From assembly GCF_029962835.1 (NCBI RefSeq), contig NC_080578.1:56909001-56973000 (forward strand): a DNA stretch of 64,000 nucleotides, written 5' to 3'. Shown piece by piece: positions 10,232 to 21,055 of the stretch (its first letter is position 1; each line of letters begins with the position of its first letter). The position numbers and the translations under genes are program-made. Origin of the DNA: Magnolia sinica (lineage: Eukaryota > Streptophyta > Magnoliopsida > Magnoliales > Magnoliaceae). Under the pieces are notes generated by a model that saw nothing but the letters and a program-made list of their open reading frames with translations, was not told the DNA's origin and did no database searches.

Positions 10232-11349
10232 ATGGCTTCTAGAGGAAGGAAAACTACTTCACGTGGTCCTTCTTCTTCCTCCAGATCAACCCCTATCTCT
10301 AAACGTCATCTTCTTCTTCCCAATGATGATCCATCATTTGTTAGGGACATTAGATCTCGTAAGGTTATCGTTGAACATCCTGTTGATGTCAATCACATTG
10401 CTCCATTTGACATCCTTCCTATGCTTGAAGCTGTAGGTTGGACTAACTTATTGCATTGGGGTGGGCCTGCATACCGGTCCATTGCTCAATCCATGTTTTC
10501 ATGTATTAGTGCATTTTCATGGGATAATTTAACTTTTCAAATTTCTACTAGAGAAGGGCCACTTGACATTGATCGTCATTTAATTTCAGCCCTTATGGAA
10601 ATCCCTGTGAATGATGAGGGTATTCCAATTCATAATTTAACTGATAAACCCTCAATGGCTGAAAAACATATGCTAACTAAAGACTTGTGTAATATGGATG
10701 TTCAATGGACTCAAAAAGGGAATGCGCTCCCCGCAAGGTATTTGTTACCCAAATACAGAATTCTTCACAGAATCTTTGTGTCTAATTTGTATCCTTGATC
10801 GGGTAATAAATCTGATCTAACTTCATTTATGGTTCTGGTACTCAGATTTGTTTGCCATCCTTAATCTGTCATTTCATTCTTCAGTTTCGACTCCATCCTG
10901 GCCATAGTGACATTCCATTTGCATACTTTATGACTGTATTGGCTACTCATATGTTAGTCGATATGCCTGTTGATGAAGCACCAATCCATCATCTGATCTT
11001 CAACAATACAAATATTAATAAGATGAAGTTGGATTTGCTTCCTGAACAAGGTGGTGGTGTTGGTGGTGGTCCTGAAGAAGCAGGTGTTGATATTAATATG
11101 GATGATATTTTTGAGGAACTGAATTCTGACTCAGCTATTGATCCAGATTTTGTACCATCTAATGTTGATGCACGTCTGAGTGCATTAGAAGGTAGAGTTG
11201 AGAATATTAATGTTAAGTTGGAAAACATGTCTGTTGCTCATGATTTGCAATTCAAGTATATGCGCAAATATCTTAGGCGCTTAAACAAAGGCATGCACCA
11301 ACTTGATCCTTCTATTCCTGCTCCTTCATCAAGTTCTACTTCTGACTAG
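10232..11349 (+). pseudogene. C1 extra ORF after pol: plant-mobile-element domain with coiled-coil tail
   Basis: Start chosen at ATG 10232 ('MASRGRKTTSRG'). Frame 1 runs to a TGA at 10796-10798, which replaces an Arg-type codon inside 'VSNLYP'. A frame change near 10845-10865 then leads into the frame ending at 11349. The N-terminal domain (about residues 30-250) resembles the family annotated in plants as putative plant transposon protein (Transposase_32-like), with 'YRILHRIFVSNLYP' at its core. An acidic, Gly-rich linker and a heptad-like helix with 'DARLSALEGRVENINVKLEN' follow, then a Ser-rich end. I see no signal peptide or membrane segment, so it does not look like an envelope protein. 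ORF1 of G2, G3 and G7 shares this architecture. Function unknown. Confidence 0.75.
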
Positions 11350-11848
11350 TTTCTATGAGACTTTTGGTATGTAATAACTTTATTACTTTGCTTTTGTTTG
11401 ATTGAGTTTGAGTTGGATTTTATGCTGGATATTTGTTCTTAATGTAATATTTATGCTGGATATATGTGATGCTATCTTGAGTATCTCTATGTAGCTCTGA
11501 ATATTTCTTTTGCTATACTCTCTTACTTCCTCATGTTTCCTCTCATGACTTCCTTTATTTAGTTCTCCTTTGTCATATTGTGACAAAAAGGGGGAGAATG
11601 GTTTGTTCTTAATGTGATTGTGTGAGGGGAATAGCAGTGGTTATGTTACCCAGGGGGAGTTAGGGGGAGTATATGTTTGATCTTGTTGAATGTTGAAACT
11701 GGTTGAATGTTAAATGTTGATCTTGTTGAATGAAGCTGAGCTGGTTAAATGTTGAAACTGGTTGAATGTTAAATGTTGAATATTGATTTGCATGTATTAA
11801 CCAGTTGATTTACTTTTGTTTGGTTATGTGTTTTGTCACTAATTTGAC
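11350..11848 (+). other. C1 3' untranslated region with upstream purine tracts
   Basis: This non-coding stretch of about 500 bp has purine tracts near 11583-11599 (AAAAAGGGGGAGAATGG) and 11651-11671 (two GGGGGAGT-type runs). A short tandem repeat of 'gttgaatgttgaaactg' type lies at about 11690-11790. Several purine tracts ahead of the 3' LTR are a known Sirevirus trait. Confidence 0.7.
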
Positions 11849-11860
11849 AAAGGGGGAGAT
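11849..11860 (+). other. C1 polypurine tract
   Basis: AAAGGGGGAGAT abuts the 3' LTR and would prime plus-strand DNA synthesis. Confidence 0.93.
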
Positions 11861-13862
11861 TGTAAGTGCTATAGTTTATATCCCTGTAAGTTGTCAAATT
11901 TGTGGTGACAAAATCTCTGTTATGTTATATATAACCTGCTTAAGTGAAGCTCTCTTAAGGATCAACATTCATGACTTCATAAACAAGCTAAGCTCACAAC
12001 AAGCAAAGCTCTCAAGTACAAGACTCAAGATCTTGAATGAAAGAACTGATCACAAGACAAGACTCTTGAATGCAAGAACTGCTCACAAAACAAGACTCAA
12101 GCCGAAAAGAAAGTACAAGGCAAGACTCAAGCTGAAATCAAGACTTCAAGACTGATACTTCAAGGTCACTTGTTCCTAATGCTTCAATGTCCATACTTCA
12201 TGATTGAGGTTTGTTTGACCATAGGATGACCTTAGAAGTAGGTCATTTCGGATACATAAGTCGAATGTTATTTTACATGTGATTGGTCTGTTCTTCGACT
12301 AGTCTTAGGTCTGCTTCGACTAGTCCTAGACTTGCTTCGACCAGTCTAAGAAAATCCTCGACCAGTCGTAAGTTTGTTACAAATTCCGGATAAAATCTGT
12401 TAGCCTTCGACTAGTCCAGGAATCTGTTCAACCAGTCGTAGGAAGAGTGTTGACTGATCTTCGACCAGTCGTACAATCTACGACTCGAAGTCCAGCGAAC
12501 TTTTGCAGGACCTACGACTAGTCGAAGGAAACCTACGACCAGTCGTAGGAGGGCTACGACCAGTCGTAGAACGGTCAGAGCATATCCCGCCGGATTTTTC
12601 AAATATCTGTTACTGCTTCGACTAGTCGTAGAGCACTCTAGACCAGTCGAAGACCTGATCTTCTCACCTATAAATAGTGCACGAATCTCAGAAGAAATTA
12701 TCAATTTAATTAAAGTATTCAAGCCAATCTTCGTTGAACTTCTGAGAGATAATTCTGTGCTCCATCTAAGCTAAGTGTGCTTATTTAACATCTTCTTTCC
12801 TTAGCTTTATTTTAATTGATTTTGTTTCTGCTATTCCAATCTGATTTGAAAAGAGGAATTGTTATTCCCTTTCTTTGGAATCAAAATCAATTAATGCAAG
12901 CCCTATTTTGGTTTAATTTAAAATCTATTAGAACTAGAACCATTGTAATCAAGTACTGGACATTGAACTTGGACATTCAATCATCTACTTTGATTTGGTT
13001 CTACCGGGCTGCTACAACGAAGGAGATTTTCAGGTATTTTACATATTGTAAATTCCTTTCTATTATTTTGGTTTCTTTCAAGATTTGCTAGAAAAATCTT
13101 GTTATTTTGGTTATCTGAGGAAAGCCAGGAAAACTCAGAAGTGGGGTTTTTTTAATTGTGTAAGCCCACATACAAAGACACAATTGTAAGGGTTTTGGGT
13201 GAACCTGGGAAAACCTATCTTTAGTGAACGCTAATATCCCCTGTGTGAGGATATTAGGAGTGGAGTAGCTTTTTGTGTGGCTGTTGTATAACAGTTGGTG
13301 AACACACAGGCGAACCACTATAATCCCTTGAGTTGTGGTTGATTGATTTATTCTTTTAATCTTTTAATTAATTTTTGTGGGATGTATGTATGGTGGTGAA
13401 TGTTGTAATTATTTCAAGCTTTGTGAGAATGTTGTAATAGCTTAGAATTTACTTTCTGCTATTCCTTTATAAGCTTGATTTTCAATTTCATTTGAAAGTT
13501 GTTCCAGCAAGGTTGCCCTGCCATTTTTATGGTGTATGGCTGTCCCTAGAACAATAATCTTTAATTACAAGTTATTTCAATTCAGTTTATATTTATTTTT
13601 GTATTCCTCTTCGATTTGAGACTTGATACAAAGACCTTTCTAGAAATAAGGTTGTCCTACCATAAACTCTGTTTTTGGTGTAAGGTTGTCCTTAGAATAA
13701 TGTTTGTATCAACCTCTCAAGATCTGAATTTTGAGGTTGTTTTACTTTCCTGCATTGTTATTTAATTTGACTATCATTTTCTTTATTATTCCGTTGTTAT
13801 AAGTTTTTATTTGGCATTGTCCTATTCACCCCCCCTCTAGGACATCTAGCTTGGCCTTTTCA
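11861..13862 (+). repeat. C1 3' LTR
   Basis: 2002 bp, TGTAAGTGCT...GGCCTTTTCA. It differs from the 5' LTR by about 25 substitutions (hand count), loss of exactly one 21-bp octamer unit, a short insertion near 13358, and a 1-bp indel. TATAAATAG is at 12669-12677. Confidence 0.96.
12297..12648. promoter_or_regulatory. Octamer array of C1 3' LTR, 12 copies
   Basis: Octamers start at 12297, 12318, 12339, 12360, 12409, 12430, 12463, 12516, 12537, 12558, 12620 and 12641. The spacing series equals that of the 5' LTR apart from one missing 21-bp unit. The last octamer again lies 28 bp before TATAAATAG (12669). Confidence 0.85.
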
Positions 13863-13867
13863 ATGTC
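13863..13867. repeat. Target site duplication ATGTC, right copy (C1)
   Basis: It matches 2923-2927 and closes C1. Athila codons resume on the minus strand beyond it. Confidence 0.95.
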
Positions 13868-14326
13868 TTTGCATTATCCTCTAGATAAATGTGGTGAGTA
13901 CAAATCGAAGGATTAATTCCCTTAAGGTCCGTAATTGACCATCCAAGAGCTCCCTAATGCTTAATAAGAGTAATATGATCATACTCTCTTGTTCGTGCTC
14001 AAGGTGGGACGAAATCATCACCATGTATGTCTCATTTTGACTTAAATAAATATATTTCAAATCAGAAGGCAAAGGTTTTAGGTCAAGCTTCGGTGCCTTG
14101 AGATTAGACAGACGAGGCACTACATCAGTTTGGGATAAATTTTCAAATTGTGGCCTCCACCCGTTAACTTCAAGTACTGGCACGGTATCTAGCATAATCC
14201 CCATCTTCCTAATCATATCATCCTCAAAATCATGAAAGTGGGCCAGGCACATCTCTAGAGGGTCAGACGACAAGGTCATCAGAGTTCTATCCTCCATGAA
14301 AGAATCAATCAAGTTAACATCGTGGG
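13868..14326 (-). pseudogene. Athila-like protease-RT linker (element A)
   Basis: On the minus strand the frame (14326 downward) reads 'APKLDLKPLPSDLKYIYL' and 'ETYMVMISSHL', the conserved stretch just before RT in Athila/Tat pol. It belongs between the protease remnant at 43222-43456 and the RT at 2922-1647. Insertions C1 and G2 explain its isolation. The target duplication of G2 (GTGGG) forms its right edge. Confidence 0.88.
14322..14326. repeat. Target site duplication GTGGG, left copy (G2)
   Basis: GTGGG precedes TGTAACGCC and recurs at 43217-43221 just after the far LTR. Confidence 0.9.
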
Positions 14327-15051
14327 TGTAACGCCCCGAAAATCGGGGGTCGAGCAAAAAGGCTTAACTCCCGAGTTCTAACGCATCACTTATGCAACAT
14401 AGATAATGATGATTAAATGTTGTCCATATTAGTGCATTAAACATGAGTGGGATCACACCAAAATTACATATCATTCTCTAGAGTTAATTTAATTAAGCAA
14501 GCAGAAGACTGTGATAAATATATAAAGTATATATATGTGTTTCAAAACCTCCAAAGTATGAACGTGCTATCGGGTTGAATATATACATGTGTTTGTTTCA
14601 AAATGTACAAAATATCAAAATATAAATGTTCAACTAATTCAGTATCCCTGTAATCCCCGCGACGCAGCTCTAGGTCTACATAGACCTGCCTAAGAGTTGA
14701 ATGTAGGAGAACTCCGCCTCTTCGTCAAAGAAGTCTGACTCCGTCACGTATGCCTCATCACAACCTGCATCTAAATCAGAGTTTGGTTGGTGTTTTTGAA
14801 AGTGCCCTGGTTTTTCAATTAGCGTGAATGTTAAGTTAGCTAGACAAAGAAGCTTCATAGGAAGATCAATCAACCGTCTGCCTCAACCGGATGTGGGCCC
14901 GAACTCGCTATAGGTAAATCTTAGCCTCACATCCCATGTCCCAAAATAGTAGGTAAGTAAAACCCTTAAAATTGATTAGAATATCATAGGGTTTTTGGGT
15001 TAGAAAACTTTTTCAAAATTTCAAAAAATCTCTAGGTTTTCTACCTCTGTT

Positions 15052-15830
15052 GATTCATCGATAGACTGATTGATGTAATCAGACAGTATTGTCGATGTCC
15101 TCGATGACCAATCGATACCATCAAAATGAGGACAAAAGATGCCCAGCAACCACATATAATTCTGGACGAATTTATTGATGTATCGATATACCCATCGATA
15201 TCATCGATCTTTGAATTTCAAGTCTATCAAAGTTGACTCGATAAAATCTACAACACATCAAATGTGTCCCTATTTTTCTAAGAAAATTCGTAAAAGCCTC
15301 GATATATCGAAGTCTCCTAAATATCGGAATTCAAATTTCAATGATATTGGAAGCACTTCAATGATATCGGTTTTGGACACTCTATTTTCTAGCAATATTT
15401 TCAGGTTGTTCTATCTTGGATCAAGGGTCACTCGATAGAATCGATAATCAAATATTGATGATATCGAGGCCAGGTCGATGGCATGAGAATGGACATAATC
15501 TGTCTAGCAAGCTCACTGGTAAAATCCTTAGATTTATCGATGCATCGACATGACTATCGATATCATCGAGATTCAAATTCCGATGATATCGAGTGTACCT
15601 CAATCATTCCTTCTAACCTGAAATATTTCAAAGGCAAGTCTCTCTCATTTTTCAAAGTGTCGAGGAATCGAACCTCGTGTCGATGATATCGGAGTTCAAA
15701 ATTCGATGACATTGACACATATTCGATTTCCTCGACCAGCTGTCAAAAAGTTTCAAAAGCGTTTGACATTCGAGTTCGTGCCATCGAGCGACCAGTCGAT
15801 GTCTTCGAGAGTATACGCTCGATGATATCG
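15052..15830. promoter_or_regulatory. Cluster of TCGAT/ATCGA palindromes upstream of the solo LTR TATA box
   Basis: More than a dozen inverted TCGAT...ATCGA modules occur, for example 'atcgatatcatcgat' at 15193-15207 and 'cgatgatatcgag' at 15581-15593. A longer unit ('tatcgatatcatcga' plus 'attcaaatt' type) recurs near 15171 and 15532. As in C1, a palindrome-rich cluster ends just before the TATA box, but the core differs from GACYAGTC. Confidence 0.65.
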
Positions 15831-15835
15831 AACTC

Positions 15836-15844
15836 TATAAAAAG
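15836..15844 (+). promoter_or_regulatory. TATA box of the solo LTR
   Basis: TATAAAAAG directly follows the palindrome cluster and supports the plus orientation. Confidence 0.6.
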
Positions 15845-18800
15845 TGTGACCGTTTTATATCCGTTGGAATCTTTTGTCTATTTAAAGAGAGCTTGCCCTT
15901 GGTTGTTGGATAGAGAAAAGGTGAAAGTGCTTTTGTGTGCTTAACGCCAGATTATATACCCTTGTCCTTTTTCTCTCATGGGAGTTCATCCTCCAATCCA
16001 CCCTCATCATTGACATTCAATAGAGTGGATTGGGGAATGAACTTCCACATTCAAGGATCCTCCAGCTACTACCTTAACGGCAAATCATTAAGTTGGGATG
16101 CCTTGAATGCATAGATGATTGGAGTTGCTCTATCTCCCTTATAGTAAAATATTTGAGAGTAAGATTCCATTATAACATTGACCCAACACGTCGCCATGTA
16201 TGGGTACATCTTCTGAGTTACGGAACAAGGAAGCTGAAGTTATTCATCAAAGGAGGAGAACTTCAACAATGCGCTGAAAGGGACTCATCTGCTTATCTAT
16301 AAGTTATTAGAGTCCAGAGGACCCTTGTGATCATTCCTTTGTAGGATTGGGTCTAAGGTGTTTCCCATCCCTTGCAAGTCCTCTAGGAGGCCTCTGGCGG
16401 GAGTGTACGTGGTGGGTGCTTTTGTGTTGACCCTTACTCTGTTGAGAGCATAAACATTAGGTCCTTTATGTAGGTCCCTGACCAAGGTGGTATAAAAGTT
16501 GGGTGCATTGTGTTGACCCTTGCTCGTGGGAGCATAAACAAGTGAGGTTCCTTGGGTGGATCCTTGCCCAATGTGCCTAAAATTGGGTGTTATGTGTTGA
16601 CCCTTGCTCAGGGAGTATAAACTGTCAGCCTAGGTGTAAGTTGTACTGGTTGGAGGTGAACCTGATTTAAAACCTCTGGTTTGAGGTGAACTTATTGTGA
16701 AACCTCCTTAGTGAAATCTAGTACACTCAAGGGTTGAGTGCGTCTGCCAGGAGTGGAGTAGACAAGTAGTCAAACCACTATAAAAATGACTGTGTTTGTG
16801 ATTGATGTCTATCTTTGATTACTTGAGTGATTTCATTAAATGCTTTCATATTTGATCACACCTTAGACATAGTTATACCCATCATAAACTCTAAATTGCA
16901 TCACGTTTATCATTAAATTAGTTTTATGAATATTTCCTCAGGATAGGTTTTGATAGGATTTTAAATGATCATAAAACATTTGAAAAAGTCCTATTTAACC
17001 CACTCTAGGACATATTGGCATATTCCTACTTTAACTAAAGTGGTCATCACCGCAATTTTAGTTTTAAAACACCGTCCCAGAGTGAGAGTGAGTGATCAAC
17101 TCAGTGGCACTACAAGGCATAGGTTAACATGCTATCAATTCAGTCAAGCAATAATGATAAAACAATACAACAATCATATCCTAAGTACTCTTGTTAATGT
17201 AGGAATGATATGCATAATGATGTAAGCCCTTGCTTGTACTCCCTCAGTGACATCATCTCACGATCGCGCATGGTAAACTTCCTAAATGTGCGCTTCCTCG
17301 CCAAAGCACATGCAATGCGGTGCATGATCATGTTAGACAAGTAATTTGTTAGGCTTTTTCATACAGTAGATTCGAGAAGCTAAGGTACCTCCCTTTATGT
17401 CATTTACCCAAACGGGGATCCATCTAGGGTCGTCAGTCCTAGTCAATCACATACGATAGGCACGTTGTATGGCATCACCCCAGATGAAAACAGCGGATAG
17501 GTAAGTTTAAGAGTTTATAATCGAGGTCGCTACGGAAGGCTCATCACCTCAGCGTAGGCCTAATTTATACTCAAGGTCACTACGAGAGGCTTGTCACCTG
17601 ATCGTAGGCCGACAGCTCGAATATAGTGTCCTATACCACCGTATTCGGCTCACGAGTTTGGGATGCTCACTGGTCACTATGGGGAGGCTCGTCACCCCAG
17701 CGTAGGCCGACAGCTTGACCACGGTGTCCCATACCGCCATGGTCGGATCATGAGTCTTAGTGGATCATGGTACCAAGGTTGAAACAGATTTTACAATGGT
17801 AAGTGGTACCTTAGATTCAAGCAGTAGTGTCCATACATGGTAAACACACAATAAGCCAATCGGGTTATTTAACAAGTGCGATTGGTACGAGCGTACATTG
17901 AATTTATCGACATAGAGTGTATAAACACTCCTCGTGGCCTAACCACTATCGACAATCACCGTACAACTCAGATTCCTCGTACGTATCTAACGTGGCGAAA
18001 CTAGTTCGGTTACCGATTGCCTAGACTAAATGGTAGTCCCAAACATACTCAAATGCAATAGGGAGTCATATATGTTACTCATAACAGTATTTATCACACA
18101 ATGTAAACATAAATCTCATTTGAGCATTTTATCAAACACATTATACAAATTATCATACATATGCATTTCATCCATAAAACTACATAATATTATATATACA
18201 AACTAAATTAGCTAGAGCATATATTATGACCAATTCTTTCACCAAGGAGTTGTTATATGCACAACACACATGTATTATAGATTAATAATAGTCATGGCAA
18301 GCATAAATCATAATTTCACTTTCATTCAAACATTTCAACAAACACATGGAATGCATTTTATATTCACATAGTTCACACACATGTATAATTTACCAAATAC
18401 ATTGTAACTAAGATCATATGGCAGTAATCAAGTTACACATAAATCATTGCTGACATTGAAAGCCTTAAAAACCATAACCTAAATGTTTATAGTCTGCACC
18501 TTTTGTCGGTACGCCGGTTACAAACTCGGTTCGTACCCCGTCTACAACACAACGGCTACCTAAATCACGAAATAGGTTAGCTACTTTGTCAAGTCCTCTA
18601 TTTGGATTTCTAAAACAGATTAGGGTTAGGACTTCTTACCCAAATGTAGTTGAAACGAGTTGAGTAGCTAGGCATAAAGGGGATTCGATGCGTGGAGAAG
18701 CAGAACAGAAGTACTGCAATAAACTCCAAAGATCTCCCTTCGATCTCCACTCTTTTCTCTCCTTTTCTCTCTTCTCTCTCCTAGGGTTAGAGAAAATTCG

Positions 18801-19620
18801 TATGAGATAGGAATGAGATGGTTTAAGGGTCTTATAGAGGCTCAGAAGTGATGTCAATGGCCCCAGAGCCATGGTATACTTAGGTTATAGCCAAAGGGTG
18901 TCTTTTTCGGGCAAATGGAGTTCATCTGGAGGTCCATTTCTCACCTAAGTCATGGAGTAAATTCCCTAACAATGGATCTACGACAGGACTGTGTTTATGG
19001 TGTGATTTGACATACAGATCGGTCATGAAGGACCCGAATCAGATCATCGGTCGTCGTTCTTCAATCAGGGCCACAGTATACCGACATGTGTAGGGAAATT
19101 TCCCTGATCCAAGGGTATAGTTTGGTCAAAATCTGACGGTCTGAAGTCTTCAATTTTGCCCATAAGCGAATAGTCCAATTCACTTAAGTTTGAGTTCACT
19201 TTCTAAGGATATTTGCATTTCTCACACACTTTACTCAGGATTCTACTTATGCGTTTCTGGATATTATTCGGGCTTGATTCCCACGATGCTTATCAAGCCC
19301 AGTATGATGGTCATAACCTTATAGTTTCACGGTAATCAGACTTTCGACGTGTGGTTCAGGTCTAATACGGAGTTTCAATATGCTCCTGAGAGCAACTGGG
19401 TTTTGAGATTGCTCCTAGTTCTTAAGGTAATAGTGAGTTAGTGATTCTAATGGTTTTGGGTCTTACAGTTCATATAGATAGTGGTTCAAGATAATTTACT
19501 GATTAATTTAGCTTAGTACTTAACTAGCTTTCGTCTAACTTCTAAAGGATTCGGTCATTAAGGATTTCTGCCTGAGGTGGTACTCGGGTTTTTGTATGGA
19601 TTTTTCCAAGGCGTTACAAT

Positions 19621-21055
19621 CTACCCCCCCTTAAAGAAAAATTTCATCCTTGAAATTAGTACCTTTTCGTACTCCTCGAGAATATGAGGGTGGTTCTTAC
19701 GGACCTTGGCTTCTATTTTCCAAGTAGCTTCTTCCTCAGTGTGGTGAGTCCACAATACTTTCACAAGTGGGATCACTTTGCTGTGTAGCACTTGTTCCTT
19801 CCTATTAAGAATACATGTTGGCAGCAGTGCATAGGTAACATCTTCACTCAACTGCACCTGCTCCCACTTGATAATGTGAGTAGGATTAGGAACATATTTC
19901 TTCAGCATCGATACATAAAATATGTTATGCACGCCTATGAGTGGTGTGAGCAAGGCGGGCGGTATGCTACCATACCCACTTGGTCTAGAATCTGGAATGG
20001 GCCAATGAATTGCGGCGTAAGTTTTCCCTTCTTACCAAAATGAAGAACTCCCTTCATTGGGGAAACTTTCAGAAACACGTGGTCCCCAACCTCAAACTCT
20101 AGCTGTCGCCATCTCGTATCGATGTAACTCTTCTGTCAGCTCTGTGCTGCAAGAAGTCGACGCCTAATAATGTTAATCTTCTCTGAAGTCGCCTATACCA
20201 AATCTGGGCCAATCAAACTTTTCTCACCAACCTCTACCTAGCAATGCAGTGCTCGACATGAACGCCCATACAGTGCTTCGTAGGGAGCCATGCCAATGCT
20301 TGCTTGAAAGTTGTTGTTATAAGTGAACTCAGCATAGGGAAGACAATCATCCCAACTATCTTTGAAATCAAGCACACATTCCCACAACATATCTTCTAAT
20401 ACTTGATTTATCCGTTCCATCTGCTCATTAGTTTGTGGGTGGAATGTCATACTGAACTTCAGCTATACTCCCATTACTTCTTAGATCCGAGTCCAGAAGA
20501 TAGATATGAATCGCGTGTCTCGATCCGACACAATTTTCATAGGAACTCTATGAAGACATACTATCTCCTTGATACACAGCCTGGCCAAATCATCTGCCGA
20601 GTTTGAAACTCTAATCGGGAGGAAATGAGCTGATTTCTTCAATCGGTCCACAACCACCCAAATGGAGTCATGTCCCTTCCTCATCTTTGGTAACCCCGAA
20701 ATGAAATCCATAGAGATGAAATCTCATTTCCATTCAGCTATAGGCATCGGCTGAAGTAAACCAGGAGGTTGGCAATGTTTGACCTTGACCTACTGGCACG
20801 TGAAACAATGGGACACAAAGTTCGCTATGTGGGCTTTCATGCTATCCCACTAGTACGAACGTTTCATATCTCGATATATCTTTATACTACCAGGACGCAT
20901 CGTCATCTTCGAATTGTGAGTAGCTTTGAGAACCTCCCTTCTTAAGTCATGAAGATTTGGGACACATAAGCGGCAATGATAACGTAAACCCCCATCCGAG
21001 CAAACTCTCCATTCAGAGTCTTCATCGTCACTAGCCTGCTTTCTCATTTCCACTA
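19621..21055 (-). pseudogene. G2 integrase with C-terminal chromodomain
   Basis: Minus strand, from HHCC zinc region to C-terminus. 'RREVLKATHNSKMTMRPGS' is the start of the zinc region. The core keeps '[20 protein letters not shown]' and '[10 protein letters not shown]' (second Asp), then 'MTFHPQTNEQMERINQVLED' (third residue Glu). The last part (19953-19621) reads 'HNIFYVSMLKKYVPNP' and ends in a chromodomain-like module, 'VIPLVKVLWTHHTEEEATW'. Stops and a frame shift near 19954-20237 break it. The zinc region is cut by G3 at 21056; the upstream part resumes at 34312. Chromodomain integrases are thought to bind histone H3 methylation marks and direct insertion to heterochromatin. Confidence 0.9.
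21051..21055. repeat. Target site duplication CACTA, left copy (G3)
   Basis: CACTA precedes TGTAACGCCC and recurs at 34307-34311 after the other G3 LTR. Confidence 0.95.

Larger units (their letters stand above)
2928..13862 (+). mobile_element. Sirevirus-like Ty1/copia retrotransposon C1, full length, 10.9 kb
   Basis: The element has two LTRs of about 2.0 kb (TG...CA), a 5-bp duplication ATGTC, a tRNA-iMet primer site, a gag-pol frame in the copia order (protease, integrase, RT, RNase H), an extra ORF between pol and the 3' LTR, and a purine tract. Long LTRs, an extra 3' ORF and several purine tracts before the 3' LTR are traits of the Sirevirus (SIRE/Maximus) lineage, so I infer that clade. 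A hand count finds about 25 substitutions plus three indels between the LTRs, so it is a young insertion. It lies in the RT start of element A. Gag-pol has two in-frame stops, and the extra ORF has one stop and one frame change. Confidence 0.95.
14797..17060 (+). mobile_element. Solo LTR of a copia element, 2.26 kb
   Basis: It interrupts a sequence that is continuous in the other G2 LTR near 40501-40515. GTTTT flanks both sides (14792-14796, 17061-17065). It starts TGAAAGTGCC and ends 'ccgcaatttta', likely from an original TTTCA: the C5 LTR end (47610-47640) is closely similar and ends with CA followed by a primer site. A TATA box lies at 15836-15844. No gag or pol is present, so the internal part was probably lost by LTR-LTR recombination. 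Confidence 0.85.
14327..19618 (-). repeat. G2 3' LTR, interrupted by a solo copia LTR
   Basis: The LTR parts are 14327-14796 and 17061-19618. They match 40044-43216 in order, including 'gcaagcagaagactg', the 'ggctcgtcacc' repeat block (about 17520-17760) and the 'ctagggttag' block near 18781. The TATA region near 18826-18836 reads 'cttatagaggc' and is mutated relative to the other LTR ('cttatatagg'). Confidence 0.9.

Noticed and set aside
10232..11349. Envelope (env-like) gene in C1
   Set aside because: The position is that of Sirevirus env-like genes, but I see no signal peptide, membrane anchor or fusion peptide, and the sequence resembles ORF1 of the chromoviruses.
15175..15686. Small plus-strand frames in the solo LTR
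   Set aside because: They are produced by the TCGAT palindrome repeats and carry no protein-family signal.
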